A stretch of 64,000 nucleotides of DNA from Nitrospirota bacterium (GTDB lineage: Bacteria > Nitrospirota > Thermodesulfovibrionia > Thermodesulfovibrionales > UBA6898): positions 54,441 through 118,440 of the forward strand of contig JACRHC010000080.1 in assembly GCA_016217675.1 (NCBI GenBank), in the 5' to 3' direction. The notes under the pieces are model-generated. The model saw only the letters and a list, made by a program, of their open reading frames with translations. It ran no database searches and was not told the origin of the DNA. Positions 18,753-27,675 of this stretch are shown here, one piece after another. The translations under genes and the position numbers were made by a program. Each line of letters opens with the position of its first letter. Within the stretch, counting starts at the first letter, position 1.

Positions 18753-20644
18753 AGGTTTTCAAGTGTCTGCACGGCCTTCTCACGGATCGCAGGATTCTCA
18801 TGTGCCTCAAGATATGCGAGGGCTTTGAAGGCCTCCCTGCCGCCTATCTGGGCAATCGCGTCGATCGTGGAAAGGACCACAGGTATCTCCTTGTCATTAA
18901 GCATCAGGATCAGGACGTCGATCATGCCCGGGTCCTCCGAGCGGCCAAGGGCCTTCACCGCATAGATCCGCACCCACATGTCTTCGTCATGCAGTGCTGC
19001 CTTGATATCCGCATAGCAGCAGCGGAGGTTCCCCATGGCCATAATCGCAGCCTTTCTGAGTGAGGGGTCAGGGTCCTTCACGATCTCGCGCAACCGCCCC
19101 TGGGCAATATCCGTGCCGATTCTGCCAAGACCGGAAACAGCAGCTATCCTGACCTGCAGGTCCTCATCGCCGGCAAGACGAGTCAGCGTGTCCTGATCAT
19201 TGACATATTTCGCAAGGATCTCCTTGCGGCTTGCATCAAACTCACCGACGTGACTGAAGAGTTCATCCTGATTGAGCATGATCATGGATTGTATGATCTC
19301 TTCCAGCACATCCCGGTACTGCTCAACCCCGAGCAATTTCAGAAGAATGGCAAAAGACGACCTGTCGCCTATCCTGCCGAGGGCATTGATGGCTGCCTTT
19401 CTCACATGGCTGTCATAGTCATTGACCGCTTCTTCGAGGGCCTGCCTCGACTCGTCATCACTGATCTCACCCAGCGCCCTGACACTGGCACGGCGCACAT
19501 CCCTGAAATTTCCTTCAATCAGTTTTACTAAAAAGGGGACCGCCTTTTCACACTTGAGTTCGCCGATTATCTCTATGGCCAGCACCCTGCCGCGGTATTT
19601 TATCGCCGGGTTATCGAGGCAGGAGATCAGGTTGTCACTGCAGCCAAAGGCCCTTAATGTCTCATTAATCCTGTAAAGCCGGTCTTCGCTTTCCGGCTCA
19701 GAGGGGTCGAGGGAGCCGCCGATATCGACGATGTCAGTCACTGCTTTTTCTTCCCCAAGGTCCACAATCCCCTTAAGCGCAATCAGGCGCTCTTCCCAGT
19801 CGCCGTTCTTCAGCATGTCGATAAGGATAGCGGATATCTCGGACATCGAAGGCGTAACGCCTATCTTCACAAGGCTTTTCACCGCTTCCCTCTTCTCCAT
19901 ATCATCAGCCTTGAGAAAATGCTTCAGAAGAGGGGCAGAAGCTGCAGGAGATTCTATGCTTCCCAGTGCCTCGATCGCGGCAAACCGCAGGGTGACACTG
20001 GGGCTGTTAAGGAGATCAACTATGGCACGCACTGCTTCATTATCCTTAATCTTCGAGAGTGCTTCGAGCACTGAAAAGACCACCCACTCGTCGTCCTGGA
20101 GCGCCTGGATAAGATAGGGGAGACCTGCCTGATGCATCACAACGCCGACTGCCTTTGCTGCTGAGGCCCTAACATTCTGATTGGGGTCCCTGAGCAGAGG
20201 GAGGATCTTATCGGCATCAACATCCTGATTGATATCGATCAGGAGATCAAGGGCGAACTTCCGCACATCATCGTCCTTGTCCCTGAGCAGGGAATAGAGC
20301 AGCGGTACGGTTGGTGCTCCGATCTCCCGGAGGATAATAATCGCCGTGTTTCGGAGGTATGAATCTTCCCTGAGAAGAGGGATAACCATGTATGCGGTAA
20401 CCTCGCCAACAGTAGGCTGGACGGAGTCAAAAGCAGGTTGGCAGGAGCCACCGCCGCCAATCGCAATGAGAGAACGCATGGCAGCGTCCTGCACCCCCGG
20501 GTTTTCATCGCGCAGGGCCTTCAGAAGGGGATAGACTGCCCTCTCATCACCAGCCGCAAGCAGTTCTGCCGCAGTCCTTCTTTTCGAGATATCTTCATGG
20601 GTTAGATCCTTCAACAACTTGGGCATACGTATAGTGACTTTCAT
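18749..20644 (-). CDS. HEAT-repeat protein in the fla/che operon
   Basis: A 631-residue protein made almost entirely of HEAT/PBS-lyase-type helical repeats of about 31 residues, for example DDVRKFALDLLIDINQD, PNVRASAAKAVGVV-type and DPSLRKAAIMAMGNL units. There is no signal peptide, membrane segment or catalytic motif, so it is likely a cytoplasmic scaffold. It lies between fliA and cheR, overlapping cheR by 4 bases, so a role in chemotaxis array or motor function is inferred. A sigma28-like promoter ends 8 bases before its ATG; an in-frame ATG at 20626 is an alternative start. Confidence 0.85.
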   Translation of the reverse strand: MKVTIRMPKLLKDLTHEDISKRRTAAELLAAGDERAVYPLLKALRDENPGVQDAAMRSLIAIGGGGSCQPAFDSVQPTVGEVTAYMVIPLLREDSYLRNTAIIILREIGAPTVPLLYSLLRDKDDDVRKFALDLLIDINQDVDADKILPLLRDPNQNVRASAAKAVGVVMHQAGLPYLIQALQDDEWVVFSVLEALSKIKDNEAVRAIVDLLNSPSVTLRFAAIEALGSIESPAASAPLLKHFLKADDMEKREAVKSLVKIGVTPSMSEISAILIDMLKNGDWEERLIALKGIVDLGEEKAVTDIVDIGGSLDPSEPESEDRLYRINETLRAFGCSDNLISCLDNPAIKYRGRVLAIEIIGELKCEKAVPFLVKLIEGNFRDVRRASVRALGEISDDESRQALEEAVNDYDSHVRKAAINALGRIGDRSSFAILLKLLGVEQYRDVLEEIIQSMIMLNQDELFSHVGEFDASRKEILAKYVNDQDTLTRLAGDEDLQVRIAAVSGLGRIGTDIAQGRLREIVKDPDPSLRKAAIMAMGNLRCCYADIKAALHDEDMWVRIYAVKALGRSEDPGMIDVLILMLNDKEIPVVLSTIDAIAQIGGREAFKALAYLEAHENPAIREKAVQTLENL

Positions 20645-20652
20645 ATTCGTTC

Positions 20653-20680
20653 TTATCGGCCCTTTTTTTACTTTTCTTTA
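20653..20680 (-). promoter_or_regulatory. Candidate sigma28 (FliA) promoter
   Basis: On the reverse strand TAAAGAAA and GCCGATAA are separated by 12 bases. The sigma28 consensus is TAAAGTTT, N11, GCCGATAA, so the -10 box is perfect and the -35 box keeps TAAAG. It overlaps the end of fliA and faces the HEAT/cheR/cheY/cheA genes. Transcription would start almost at the HEAT ATG. Confidence 0.6.
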
Positions 20681-21405
20681 GAAGAAAATTCATTAGATAC
20701 CTTGGCTTTCAGCCGTATCAGGGCCTGCGTATGCAGCTGACAGACACGCCCCTCTGTCAAATTCATGACCTTGCCGATCTCCTTCATGGTCAACTCATCC
20801 CAGTAATAGAGCGACAGAAGCAATTTCTCCTTTTCAGGCAACTGGGCTATGAAGCGCGCAAGAACTTTTTTCTGGTCCTCGTCCTCCAGAAGTGCAAGGG
20901 GACTCTTCTCGCGCTGATCGGCAATGCACTCCATAATATCGAGACCTTCGCCGGAGTTCTCTTCAAAATCTTCGAAGCGCAGGGATATGGCGCCATGCGC
21001 ATCCTGAAGCGTTCCATAATATTCATCGAGTTCGATCTCTAACAGTTCAGCCACCTCTTCGTCGTCAGGGCCCCGGCCGAGTTCCCTCTCCAGCTGACTG
21101 TAGGCATTTCTGATCTCGCTGATCTTCTTTTTTGTGGACCTCGGCACCCAGTCCATGGCCCTGAGTTCGTCAAGCATGGCACCCTTTATCCTGAATTCGG
21201 CATAGGTCTTCAGCTTTACCCGGCCGTCATATTTTTCGAGTGCGTCAAGAAGACCCATCAGTCCGGTGCTGATGAGATCATCAACGGTCAGCAGAGGAGG
21301 GAGCCGCCATGACAAACGGCTTGCTGTGTATTTGACAAAGGGCAGAAAGTCGCTGATGATTTTTTCTTTATCTTCCTCAGTAAATGCTGGTACATATCCA
21401 GCCAT
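20668..21405 (-). CDS. fliA: Flagellar sigma factor FliA (sigma28)
   Basis: A 245-residue sigma70-family factor of the FliA/WhiG type, directing RNA polymerase to late flagellar and chemotaxis promoters. Region 2 contains LTVDDLISTGLMGLLDALEK and KLKTYAEFRIKGAMLDELR, then DWVPRSTKKK. Region 4 has LPEKEKLLLSLYYWDELT and the helix-turn-helix MKEIGKVMNLTEGRVCQLH. I start at ATG 21405 (MAGYVPAF), with GGGGG nearby, rather than a TTG twelve codons upstream. It lies downstream of flhF-flhG, as in many polar flagellates. No flgM is visible in the window. Confidence 0.95.
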   Translation of the reverse strand: MAGYVPAFTEEDKEKIISDFLPFVKYTASRLSWRLPPLLTVDDLISTGLMGLLDALEKYDGRVKLKTYAEFRIKGAMLDELRAMDWVPRSTKKKISEIRNAYSQLERELGRGPDDEEVAELLEIELDEYYGTLQDAHGAISLRFEDFEENSGEGLDIMECIADQREKSPLALLEDEDQKKVLARFIAQLPEKEKLLLSLYYWDELTMKEIGKVMNLTEGRVCQLHTQALIRLKAKVSNEFSSKEK

Positions 21406-21461
21406 GCCTCGAATCCCCCGAACGCAAAATGTTGCGATCAACTCTTCTTCTGTTTACGTAT

Positions 21462-21467
21462 ATTATA
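21462..21467 (-). promoter_or_regulatory. Possible -10 box upstream of fliA
   Basis: A perfect TATAAT on the reverse strand lies in an AT-rich stretch 57 bases ahead of the fliA ATG. No convincing -35 box is found at 16-18 bases, so it is only a weak candidate for an internal fliA promoter. Confidence 0.3.
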
Positions 21468-21490
21468 AACTAATGAATAAAAAGTTGAGG

Positions 21491-21577
21491 TTAATTCAAT
21501 GATTCGTAACTATGCATCAATACGGCGGGTGCATTGGTCCTGTGCGGCGAGTATTTTATGAGGTGGTAACTGCTCAT
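21491..21577 (-). CDS. Possible 28-residue ORF between flhG and fliA
   Basis: A short open frame (MSSYHLIKYSPHRTNAP and on to YESLN) starts 15 bases after the flhG stop, with a strong GGGGAGGGAG upstream. No homology is recognised. The ribosome-binding site is the only support; it may be a leader, or a decayed former gene start. Confidence 0.3.
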   Translation of the reverse strand: MSSYHLIKYSPHRTNAPAVLMHSYESLN

Positions 21578-21592
21578 GAAACTCCCTCCCCT

Positions 21593-22435
21593 TTACGAAC
21601 TTTGAACGATCGTATCTTTCTTCAGGATATTGCCGAGAAAAAGCTGAAGCGAACCCTTGAGCCTGTTCGGACTTTCCTCTTCCATAAGCTTTGCTGCAAT
21701 GACCCGGAGATGTTCAGCCGCCTTGCAGTTGGGGTACGCATCGACAAATGCCTTCTGCTGCCGGACTGCCTTGGGCACGGATTCGTCGTAGGGCATAAAT
21801 CCGAGATAATCGAGGGACAGGCTCAGGAACTTCTCAGCCGCAATAGAGAGCCTCTTGAAGACCTCAAAGGCGTCCTCGGAATTCCGCGCAGAATTTATCA
21901 GGATCTTGAAATCCTTCTCCTGGTATTGGGTATTCAGCACCTTGATGAGCGCATAGGCATCGGTCAACGCAGTGGGCTCAGGAGAGGTGATCACAATGAT
22001 CTCCTGGGAGGCGATACAGAAAAAGGCAACATTCTCGGAGATGCCTGCGCCGGTATCGATGAGCAGCACGTCAATGTCAGCGTCATAGGCCTCAAACTCC
22101 TCGATCAGTCTCAGCCTCTGGAATTCATCAAGCTCGGTCAATTCCTGCACGCCGGAACTCGCAGGCAGGATCTTGATGCCGTAAGGGCCGTCAGCAAGCA
22201 CATCGGCAAGTTTCTTCTCCCCGCTTAAGATATGCTGAATCGTATATTTCGGCGCCAGGTCAAAGATCACATCAATATTGCTCAGGCCAAGGTCAGCATC
22301 GATGATCATCACCTTCTTGCCTGCCTTTGCAAGGGCTACCGCAAGATTAGCGACAACATTGGACTTGCCCACACCCCCCTTGCCGCTTGTGACCGTAATA
22401 GTCCTGATCTGCTTCTGCCTCGGTCGGTCGGTCAT
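21593..22435 (-). CDS. flhG: Flagellar number regulator FlhG (MinD-like ATPase)
   Basis: A 280-residue MinD/ParA-family ATPase. The deviant Walker A SGKGGVGKSNVVANLA is at about 17-32; Walker A' sits in VMIIDADLGLSNIDV, and VLLIDTGAGISENV is the switch region. FlhG antagonises FlhF to restrict flagellar number and placement. It shares one base with the flhF stop (TGATG). The next recognised gene downstream is fliA. Confidence 0.94.
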   Translation of the reverse strand: MTDRPRQKQIRTITVTSGKGGVGKSNVVANLAVALAKAGKKVMIIDADLGLSNIDVIFDLAPKYTIQHILSGEKKLADVLADGPYGIKILPASSGVQELTELDEFQRLRLIEEFEAYDADIDVLLIDTGAGISENVAFFCIASQEIIVITSPEPTALTDAYALIKVLNTQYQEKDFKILINSARNSEDAFEVFKRLSIAAEKFLSLSLDYLGFMPYDESVPKAVRQQKAFVDAYPNCKAAEHLRVIAAKLMEEESPNRLKGSLQLFLGNILKKDTIVQSS

Positions 22436-23562
22436 CAGGCCACCTCATTTTTAAGAATCATTGCTGCCAGCCGCTCGCTGTTCGGAAATTCTATGTCCGC
22501 AGGCACACTCTGTCCTGTCGTTATATAGGCTACCGGCTTTTGGTACAGGCTTGCAAGGTTATAAATGGAGCCGTATTTCACTGCCTCATCAGTCTTGGTA
22601 AAGGCTATGCAGTCGATCGGCAGGTTCTTGTAGTGACGATAGGCCTCAACCAGAAAGTCATCATCGCTGCTTGCGCTCATAAGCAGGTGCGTTTCGATCA
22701 ACAGGTCCAGATTGTATATCAGCCTGAGTTCTTCGATATATTTTTTGTCCCGCGGGTTTCTCCCGGTCGTATCTATAAAGATCAGATCTTTTCCCGCAAA
22801 CTTATCGAGGCTTTTCTTCAGTTCCTCGGCATCAGAGGCAACGTCCAGAGGGATGCGCATGATCTTGGAATAGATGCGTATCTGTTCAATAGCGCCGATC
22901 CTGTATGTGTCGAGGTTGATCATGGCGACCTTTTTATTATTCCTGATGGCGCGTGCAGCCAGCTTGGCTATTGTCGTCGTCTTGCCGACACCGGTAGGGC
23001 CGATGAGCATCACCACCTTCGCCCTTCTGACCTCATCATAGGTCTTTATATCCTTTGACATCACCGTAATGAGTTCGCGCATACTTGCCGGCGACTGGCT
23101 CGATAGCCTGAGCGCAAGCTCCTCCCTGATCGCCCGTTTTCTGAGGTAGCGAAAGACCTTTTTCTTCGGCTCGGGCAGTTCTACTTCAAATCCATTCTTC
23201 TTCATCCCCTCAAGCAGGCTTTTCAGGCTTCCCAGGTCTTCTTTTATGGCCGTGATGCTTTCCGCGTCAGAAAAAACAGGCACACCTCTTTTTGCCGCAG
23301 CCTGAGAGACCCCATGCCCCGAGGTGTTCTGCCGGCGATAAGGGGCCTTGTCCGGAACTGAGGCCCCGGCATATTGCGCATACGCAGTCTGACCAGCCTG
23401 CGTTTCCTCAAGTTCATAGTCAGCTGCTGCTGTCACTTCAACTCCCGGTACGAGCCCTTTCTGCTCTTCCGAAGATAGGATGACCGCGTCCCGGCCCATC
23501 TCCCTTTTCACAAGGGTAAGGGCTTCACTGAATGTCTTTGCCCTGAATTTCTTAATCTTCAT
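22435..23562 (-). CDS. flhF: Flagellar SRP-like GTPase FlhF
   Basis: A 375-residue FlhF. The N-terminal B domain begins MKIKKFRAKTFSEALTLVK, followed by a variable linker. The C-terminal NG GTPase domain (about 150-375) has the P-loop IGPTGVGKTTTIAKLAA, DTYRIGAIEQ, the G3 motif FIDTTGRNPRD and the G4-like TKTDEAVKYGS. It marks the flagellar assembly site, usually a cell pole. It overlaps flhA by 11 bases and flhG by 1. Confidence 0.95.
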   Translation of the reverse strand: MKIKKFRAKTFSEALTLVKREMGRDAVILSSEEQKGLVPGVEVTAAADYELEETQAGQTAYAQYAGASVPDKAPYRRQNTSGHGVSQAAAKRGVPVFSDAESITAIKEDLGSLKSLLEGMKKNGFEVELPEPKKKVFRYLRKRAIREELALRLSSQSPASMRELITVMSKDIKTYDEVRRAKVVMLIGPTGVGKTTTIAKLAARAIRNNKKVAMINLDTYRIGAIEQIRIYSKIMRIPLDVASDAEELKKSLDKFAGKDLIFIDTTGRNPRDKKYIEELRLIYNLDLLIETHLLMSASSDDDFLVEAYRHYKNLPIDCIAFTKTDEAVKYGSIYNLASLYQKPVAYITTGQSVPADIEFPNSERLAAMILKNEVA

Positions 23563-25591
23563 ATCTCACCATTCCCATTGTATAGAGTCTTGCTGAGGAG
23601 GAAATCTCATTATTTGACAGCACAACCACAGAAGGCATGAACTTCTCCATGATCTTTTTCAGGAACCGTCTTACATGCACGGAACAGACGATAACCGGCT
23701 GCATACCCCGAAGCTTGTCCCGGCCCATGGCGCCCTCTACGCCCTTGACCAGTTTGGTCACTGTGTCAGGGGCCAGCGCGCCGCCGCCCTCAAGGGACTG
23801 CACAAGCACCCTCTCGAACCTCGGGTCCAGGGTAAAGACCGGGACGCTGCCGTCCTGTGCCTGATACTGCTTTGTTATGTATCGGGCAAGAGACTGCCGC
23901 ACATACTCGGTCAGAATCTCAACGTCCTTTGTCTGCGGAGCATAGTCGAGCAGCGTCTCCAGAATGGTGATAAGGTCATTGATCGGCACGCGCTCTTTCA
24001 GCAGACCCTGCAGGACGCGCTGGAGACCGCCGATCGTCATATGCACAGGGATGAGCTCATCGACCATCTTCGGATAAACCCTGGCAACATTGTCCAGGAG
24101 GGTCTGCACCTCATTTCGTGTCAGCAGCTCCCAGCAGTGCTTTCTGATGAGCTCCGTAAGATGCGTTGCAATGACCGTCGCAGGGTCAACCACCATGTAC
24201 CCTGCTGTCTGTGCGCGCTCCATGTCCCTTGCTTCAATCCAGTACGCTGCCAGACCGAATGCCGGCTCCTTGGTCGGTATACCTTCAATGCGTTCTGCGC
24301 CTGCTGTTGATACGGCAAGATAATAGCCCATCATAACCTCACCGCGCACAACTTCGACCCCACGGATAAGCACGCTGTATTCACTCGGCCTGAGCTGCAG
24401 GTTGTCTTTGATATGGATCGGCGGTACCACAAAGCCGATCTCTGCTGCAAGCTGCTTTCTCATTGCCTTGACCTTGGCAAGGAGCTCTCCGCTCTTCTCC
24501 TCAACCAGCGGGATAAGACCATATCCTATCTCAAGGGTAAGCGGATCAATTTCAAGGAATGCCTCAATCTTCGGCTCCTCAGGAGCTTTCTCCGCTGCCT
24601 TTCCTTCAGGTGTCTCCTCTACCGGCGATTTATAGATCACATAGGCAAGCCCGCCGAATGATGCAGCAATGAGGAGAAAGGGAATGTGCGGCAACCCGGG
24701 CACCAGGCCGAAAACAAAGAGAATACCGGAGGCTGTCATAAGGGCCTTGGGGTTCACGAGCAGCTGTTTGGTGATGTCCTTGCCAAGGTCAGCATCTGTC
24801 CCGGCCCTGGTAACGATCATGCCGGCAGCTGTTGAGACAAGCAGGGCCGGGATCTGGGCAACAAGGCCCTCACCAATCGTCAGGATCGTATACGTGCTTG
24901 CGGCATCTGCTATTGCCATCTTGTGCTGGATCACACCGATCAGAAGACCACCGATGATATTGACACCGGTGATGACAAGCGCTGCAATTGCATCGCCTCT
25001 GACGAACTTGGAGGCACCGTCCATGGAGCCGTAGAAATCAGCCTCCTGCGCGATAAAAAGCCTTCTTCTGCGTGCCTCGGCATCATCGATAAGGCCGGTG
25101 TTTAAGTCAGCGTCGATTGCCATCTGCTTGCCCGGCATGGCATCAAGAGTAAACCTTGCTGCCACCTCTGCAATTCTGCCCGCACCTTTCGTGATAACAA
25201 CAAAGTTAATGACAACGAGAATGATAAAAATAATAAAGCCTACCGCATAGTTTCCGCCGACCACAAAACTGCCGAAGGCCTGTATGACATGACCGGCAGC
25301 GGAGACGCCTTCGCCGCCCCGAAGCAGGATCAGCCTCGTTGATGCAATATTGAGGGAGAGCCTGAAGAGCGTTACAATCAGCAGCAGCGAAGGGAAGACA
25401 GAAAAATCGAGCGGCTTCTGGATATAGATCGAGGTCACGAGGATCACGATCGAGAGCGCCACGGAAATGGACAGGAGCAGGTCAAGGATCAGCGGGTGCA
25501 GGGGCAGAAGCATGACCCCGAGTATCGCCACAACCGCAACCGCGATCACCACATCGCTTCTCTTCTGCACCATCGTCAGAAACCTGTTCAT
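23552..25591 (-). CDS. flhA: Flagellar export gate protein FlhA
   Basis: A 679-residue inner-membrane protein of the flagellar type III export gate. About eight hydrophobic segments fill the first 310 residues, with the conserved GEGVSAAGHVIQAFGSFVVG and the FHIPEP-type region DAMPGKQMAIDADLNTGLID. The C-terminal half is the cytoplasmic ring domain that docks export chaperones and substrates. It overlaps flhB by 4 bases. The length is typical of the family. Confidence 0.97.
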   Translation of the reverse strand: MNRFLTMVQKRSDVVIAVAVVAILGVMLLPLHPLILDLLLSISVALSIVILVTSIYIQKPLDFSVFPSLLLIVTLFRLSLNIASTRLILLRGGEGVSAAGHVIQAFGSFVVGGNYAVGFIIFIILVVINFVVITKGAGRIAEVAARFTLDAMPGKQMAIDADLNTGLIDDAEARRRRLFIAQEADFYGSMDGASKFVRGDAIAALVITGVNIIGGLLIGVIQHKMAIADAASTYTILTIGEGLVAQIPALLVSTAAGMIVTRAGTDADLGKDITKQLLVNPKALMTASGILFVFGLVPGLPHIPFLLIAASFGGLAYVIYKSPVEETPEGKAAEKAPEEPKIEAFLEIDPLTLEIGYGLIPLVEEKSGELLAKVKAMRKQLAAEIGFVVPPIHIKDNLQLRPSEYSVLIRGVEVVRGEVMMGYYLAVSTAGAERIEGIPTKEPAFGLAAYWIEARDMERAQTAGYMVVDPATVIATHLTELIRKHCWELLTRNEVQTLLDNVARVYPKMVDELIPVHMTIGGLQRVLQGLLKERVPINDLITILETLLDYAPQTKDVEILTEYVRQSLARYITKQYQAQDGSVPVFTLDPRFERVLVQSLEGGGALAPDTVTKLVKGVEGAMGRDKLRGMQPVIVCSVHVRRFLKKIMEKFMPSVVVLSNNEISSSARLYTMGMVRYED

Positions 25592-26622
25592 GACTTACCT
25601 TTCAGGCCGTAGATATAGGCAAGGATCTTCGCCACAGCCTTGTACAGCTCCTGGGGGACTGAGGCATCAAGGTCAAGCTTGAAGAGCAGCCGCGCAAGAG
25701 GTTTGTCCTCAACGATCGGTACGCCATGTCTGCGTGCAATCTCCCGGATCCTGAGAGCAACCTCATCTGCCCCCTTTGCCACAATCTTCGGCGCTGACAT
25801 CCTGCCGTCTTCATATTTCAGGGCTACCGAAAAATGGGTCGGGTTCGTGATAACAACCGTCGCCTTCGGCACTTCCTGCATCATGCGCTTTCTCGCCATC
25901 TCGCGCTGTATGCTCTTGATGCGTGACTTTATCTGCGGATTTCCCTCAGACTCCTTGAACTCCTCTTTCATCTCCTCCCGGGACATCCTGATGGACCTGT
26001 CAAACTGCCATCGCTGGAGAAAATAGTCGATGATCGAGAGGACAAAGAACCAGAAAAAGCCGAAGGCCACAGCCTTCAGGATCAGCCGAGCCGATGCAAG
26101 GGCAAGGGGCCTGAAGCCCATCTCCATCAGCCCTGGCAACAGCGGCAGATCTTTCTGGACCACCCAGTAAAGCAGATATGCGCCCAGCGCAAACTTTACA
26201 AGGCTCTTGAGGAACTCCAACAGCCCGTTCATGGAAAAGAGCCTTTTAAAACCGGTCAGGGGGTTGATCATGTCAAAGTTAAATTTCAGTGGTTTCAGGG
26301 CAATGCCCCCCTGGGAAACGTTCGCAACCACGGCAAAAACAAACGCGGTGCCAAGAAACGGGGCAAGGATGAACATGGTTTCCACGGATGCTGCACGCAG
26401 GACCGTGATCGGTTCGTATCCGTATTGAAGCGACAGGAGCCTTCCGGTCATGCCGCCCAGTGAATCCATGAAATGTCTTCCTCCAAGGACAAAAACCACC
26501 AGTATGCCGCCAATAGCGGCAATCGCATTAAGGTCACGGCTTCGGGCGACCTTGCCTTCTTCCCGTGCCTTCTGACGCCGTCGCGGCGTCGCCTGTTCTG
26601 TTCGTTCTTCAAACTCTGCCAT
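25588..26622 (-). CDS. flhB: Flagellar export switch protein FlhB
   Basis: A 344-residue protein with a charged N-terminus (EERTEQATPRRRQKAREEG), four membrane segments to about residue 215 and a cytoplasmic domain containing the self-cleaving NPTH motif (VVITNPTHFSVALKY). Cleavage switches export from rod/hook to filament substrates. It lies 16 bases after fliR and overlaps flhA by 4 bases. Confidence 0.96.
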   Translation of the reverse strand: MAEFEERTEQATPRRRQKAREEGKVARSRDLNAIAAIGGILVVFVLGGRHFMDSLGGMTGRLLSLQYGYEPITVLRAASVETMFILAPFLGTAFVFAVVANVSQGGIALKPLKFNFDMINPLTGFKRLFSMNGLLEFLKSLVKFALGAYLLYWVVQKDLPLLPGLMEMGFRPLALASARLILKAVAFGFFWFFVLSIIDYFLQRWQFDRSIRMSREEMKEEFKESEGNPQIKSRIKSIQREMARKRMMQEVPKATVVITNPTHFSVALKYEDGRMSAPKIVAKGADEVALRIREIARRHGVPIVEDKPLARLLFKLDLDASVPQELYKAVAKILAYIYGLKGKS

Positions 26623-26638
26623 TACCCTTTGCCTCTTC

Positions 26639-27409
26639 TCATTTTCGTGCTATTGCCAGGATCCGGAACAGCTCGTCATTTACGTCATGGAACTGACCGG
26701 CAAAAAAGTGTGTAAAGACCGGCACACTCATGGCCATGATCAGAAATCCGAGGGCCAGAAATACCGGAAAACTCACAAAGAAGATATTCACCTGCGGAGC
26801 TGCCTTATACAGAAACCCCATCAGGATATTCACGATAAGCATACCGACAAGGACCGGAGCGCTGATCTTCAGGGCTATGACAAATATCTTTGACCCTGCG
26901 CTCACCACCTTGAGGATAAGATTCTGGACATTCACCTGGCCGATCGGCAGCCAGTCATAGCTCTGGACAAAGACCGATATCAGCTCATGGTGGCCGTCTA
27001 TGGCAAGGACGATCAGCATGGCGATAATGCCGTAGATCCTCCCGATTTCCGTTGACTGGCCCATCTCGGGATTAAAGACCGTGGCAATCGACAGCCCCAT
27101 GGCGTTACTGATCATCTGGCCGCCCATATCAACGGCAAAGAAGACCGCACGCGCAGTAGCGCCGAGGATAATGCCGAGCGCTGCTTCACGCATCACCAGG
27201 ACAGGCAGGGGAATATTGGCAAGTTCGACATGCACGATGGGTGACAGCAGGGCTGCAAAGGCCACTGCCAGACCGATCTTGAACTGGAGCGGAAAACTCT
27301 TGCTGCCGAAGACCGGCAGCATGCTCATGAAGATGCCTGCCCTCAGAAGCACCAAAACAAACGCATGCATGGAGGGGGAAAAGGCTGCTAATTCCTGGAG
27401 CGGGTTCAT
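26639..27409 (-). CDS. fliR: Flagellar export apparatus protein FliR
   Basis: A 256-residue polytopic membrane protein of the export gate core, which forms a complex with FliP and FliQ. Hydrophobic segments span most of its length, with the family pattern LRAGIFMSMLPVFGSKSFPL near the start and QMISNAMGLSIATVFNPEMG in the middle. The C-terminus is VNDELFRILAIARK. It overlaps fliQ by 4 bases. Confidence 0.95.
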   Translation of the reverse strand: MNPLQELAAFSPSMHAFVLVLLRAGIFMSMLPVFGSKSFPLQFKIGLAVAFAALLSPIVHVELANIPLPVLVMREAALGIILGATARAVFFAVDMGGQMISNAMGLSIATVFNPEMGQSTEIGRIYGIIAMLIVLAIDGHHELISVFVQSYDWLPIGQVNVQNLILKVVSAGSKIFVIALKISAPVLVGMLIVNILMGFLYKAAPQVNIFFVSFPVFLALGFLIMAMSVPVFTHFFAGQFHDVNDELFRILAIARK

Positions 27410-27675
27410 CGTATGTACACCGGAATGTTCTCGATAAGATTCCTGGTAAAGGTGACCAGCACCTGGGACATCCAGGGGAGCATAAGAAAGATGCAGAGAA
27501 AGACCGCAACGATCTTCGGCACAAAGGTGAGCGTAAACTCCTGTATCTGGGTAATAGCCTGAAAAAAACTTATGATCAGGCCGACAACGAGACTCGTGAT
27601 CAGGGCAGGACCAGATGCCAGCAGTATGGTCTTGAATACCTCCCCGGAGATCTCTTTCACCAGTTCAATGGTCAA
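27406..27675 (-). CDS. fliQ: Flagellar export apparatus protein FliQ
   Basis: An 89-residue protein with two membrane helices (about 15-38 and 50-75). The first continues into the conserved loop SFFQAITQIQEFTLTFVPKI, typical of FliQ. It is part of the FliP-FliQ-FliR export gate. Both ends overlap neighbours by 4 bases. Confidence 0.96.
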   Translation of the reverse strand: MTIELVKEISGEVFKTILLASGPALITSLVVGLIISFFQAITQIQEFTLTFVPKIVAVFLCIFLMLPWMSQVLVTFTRNLIENIPVYIR

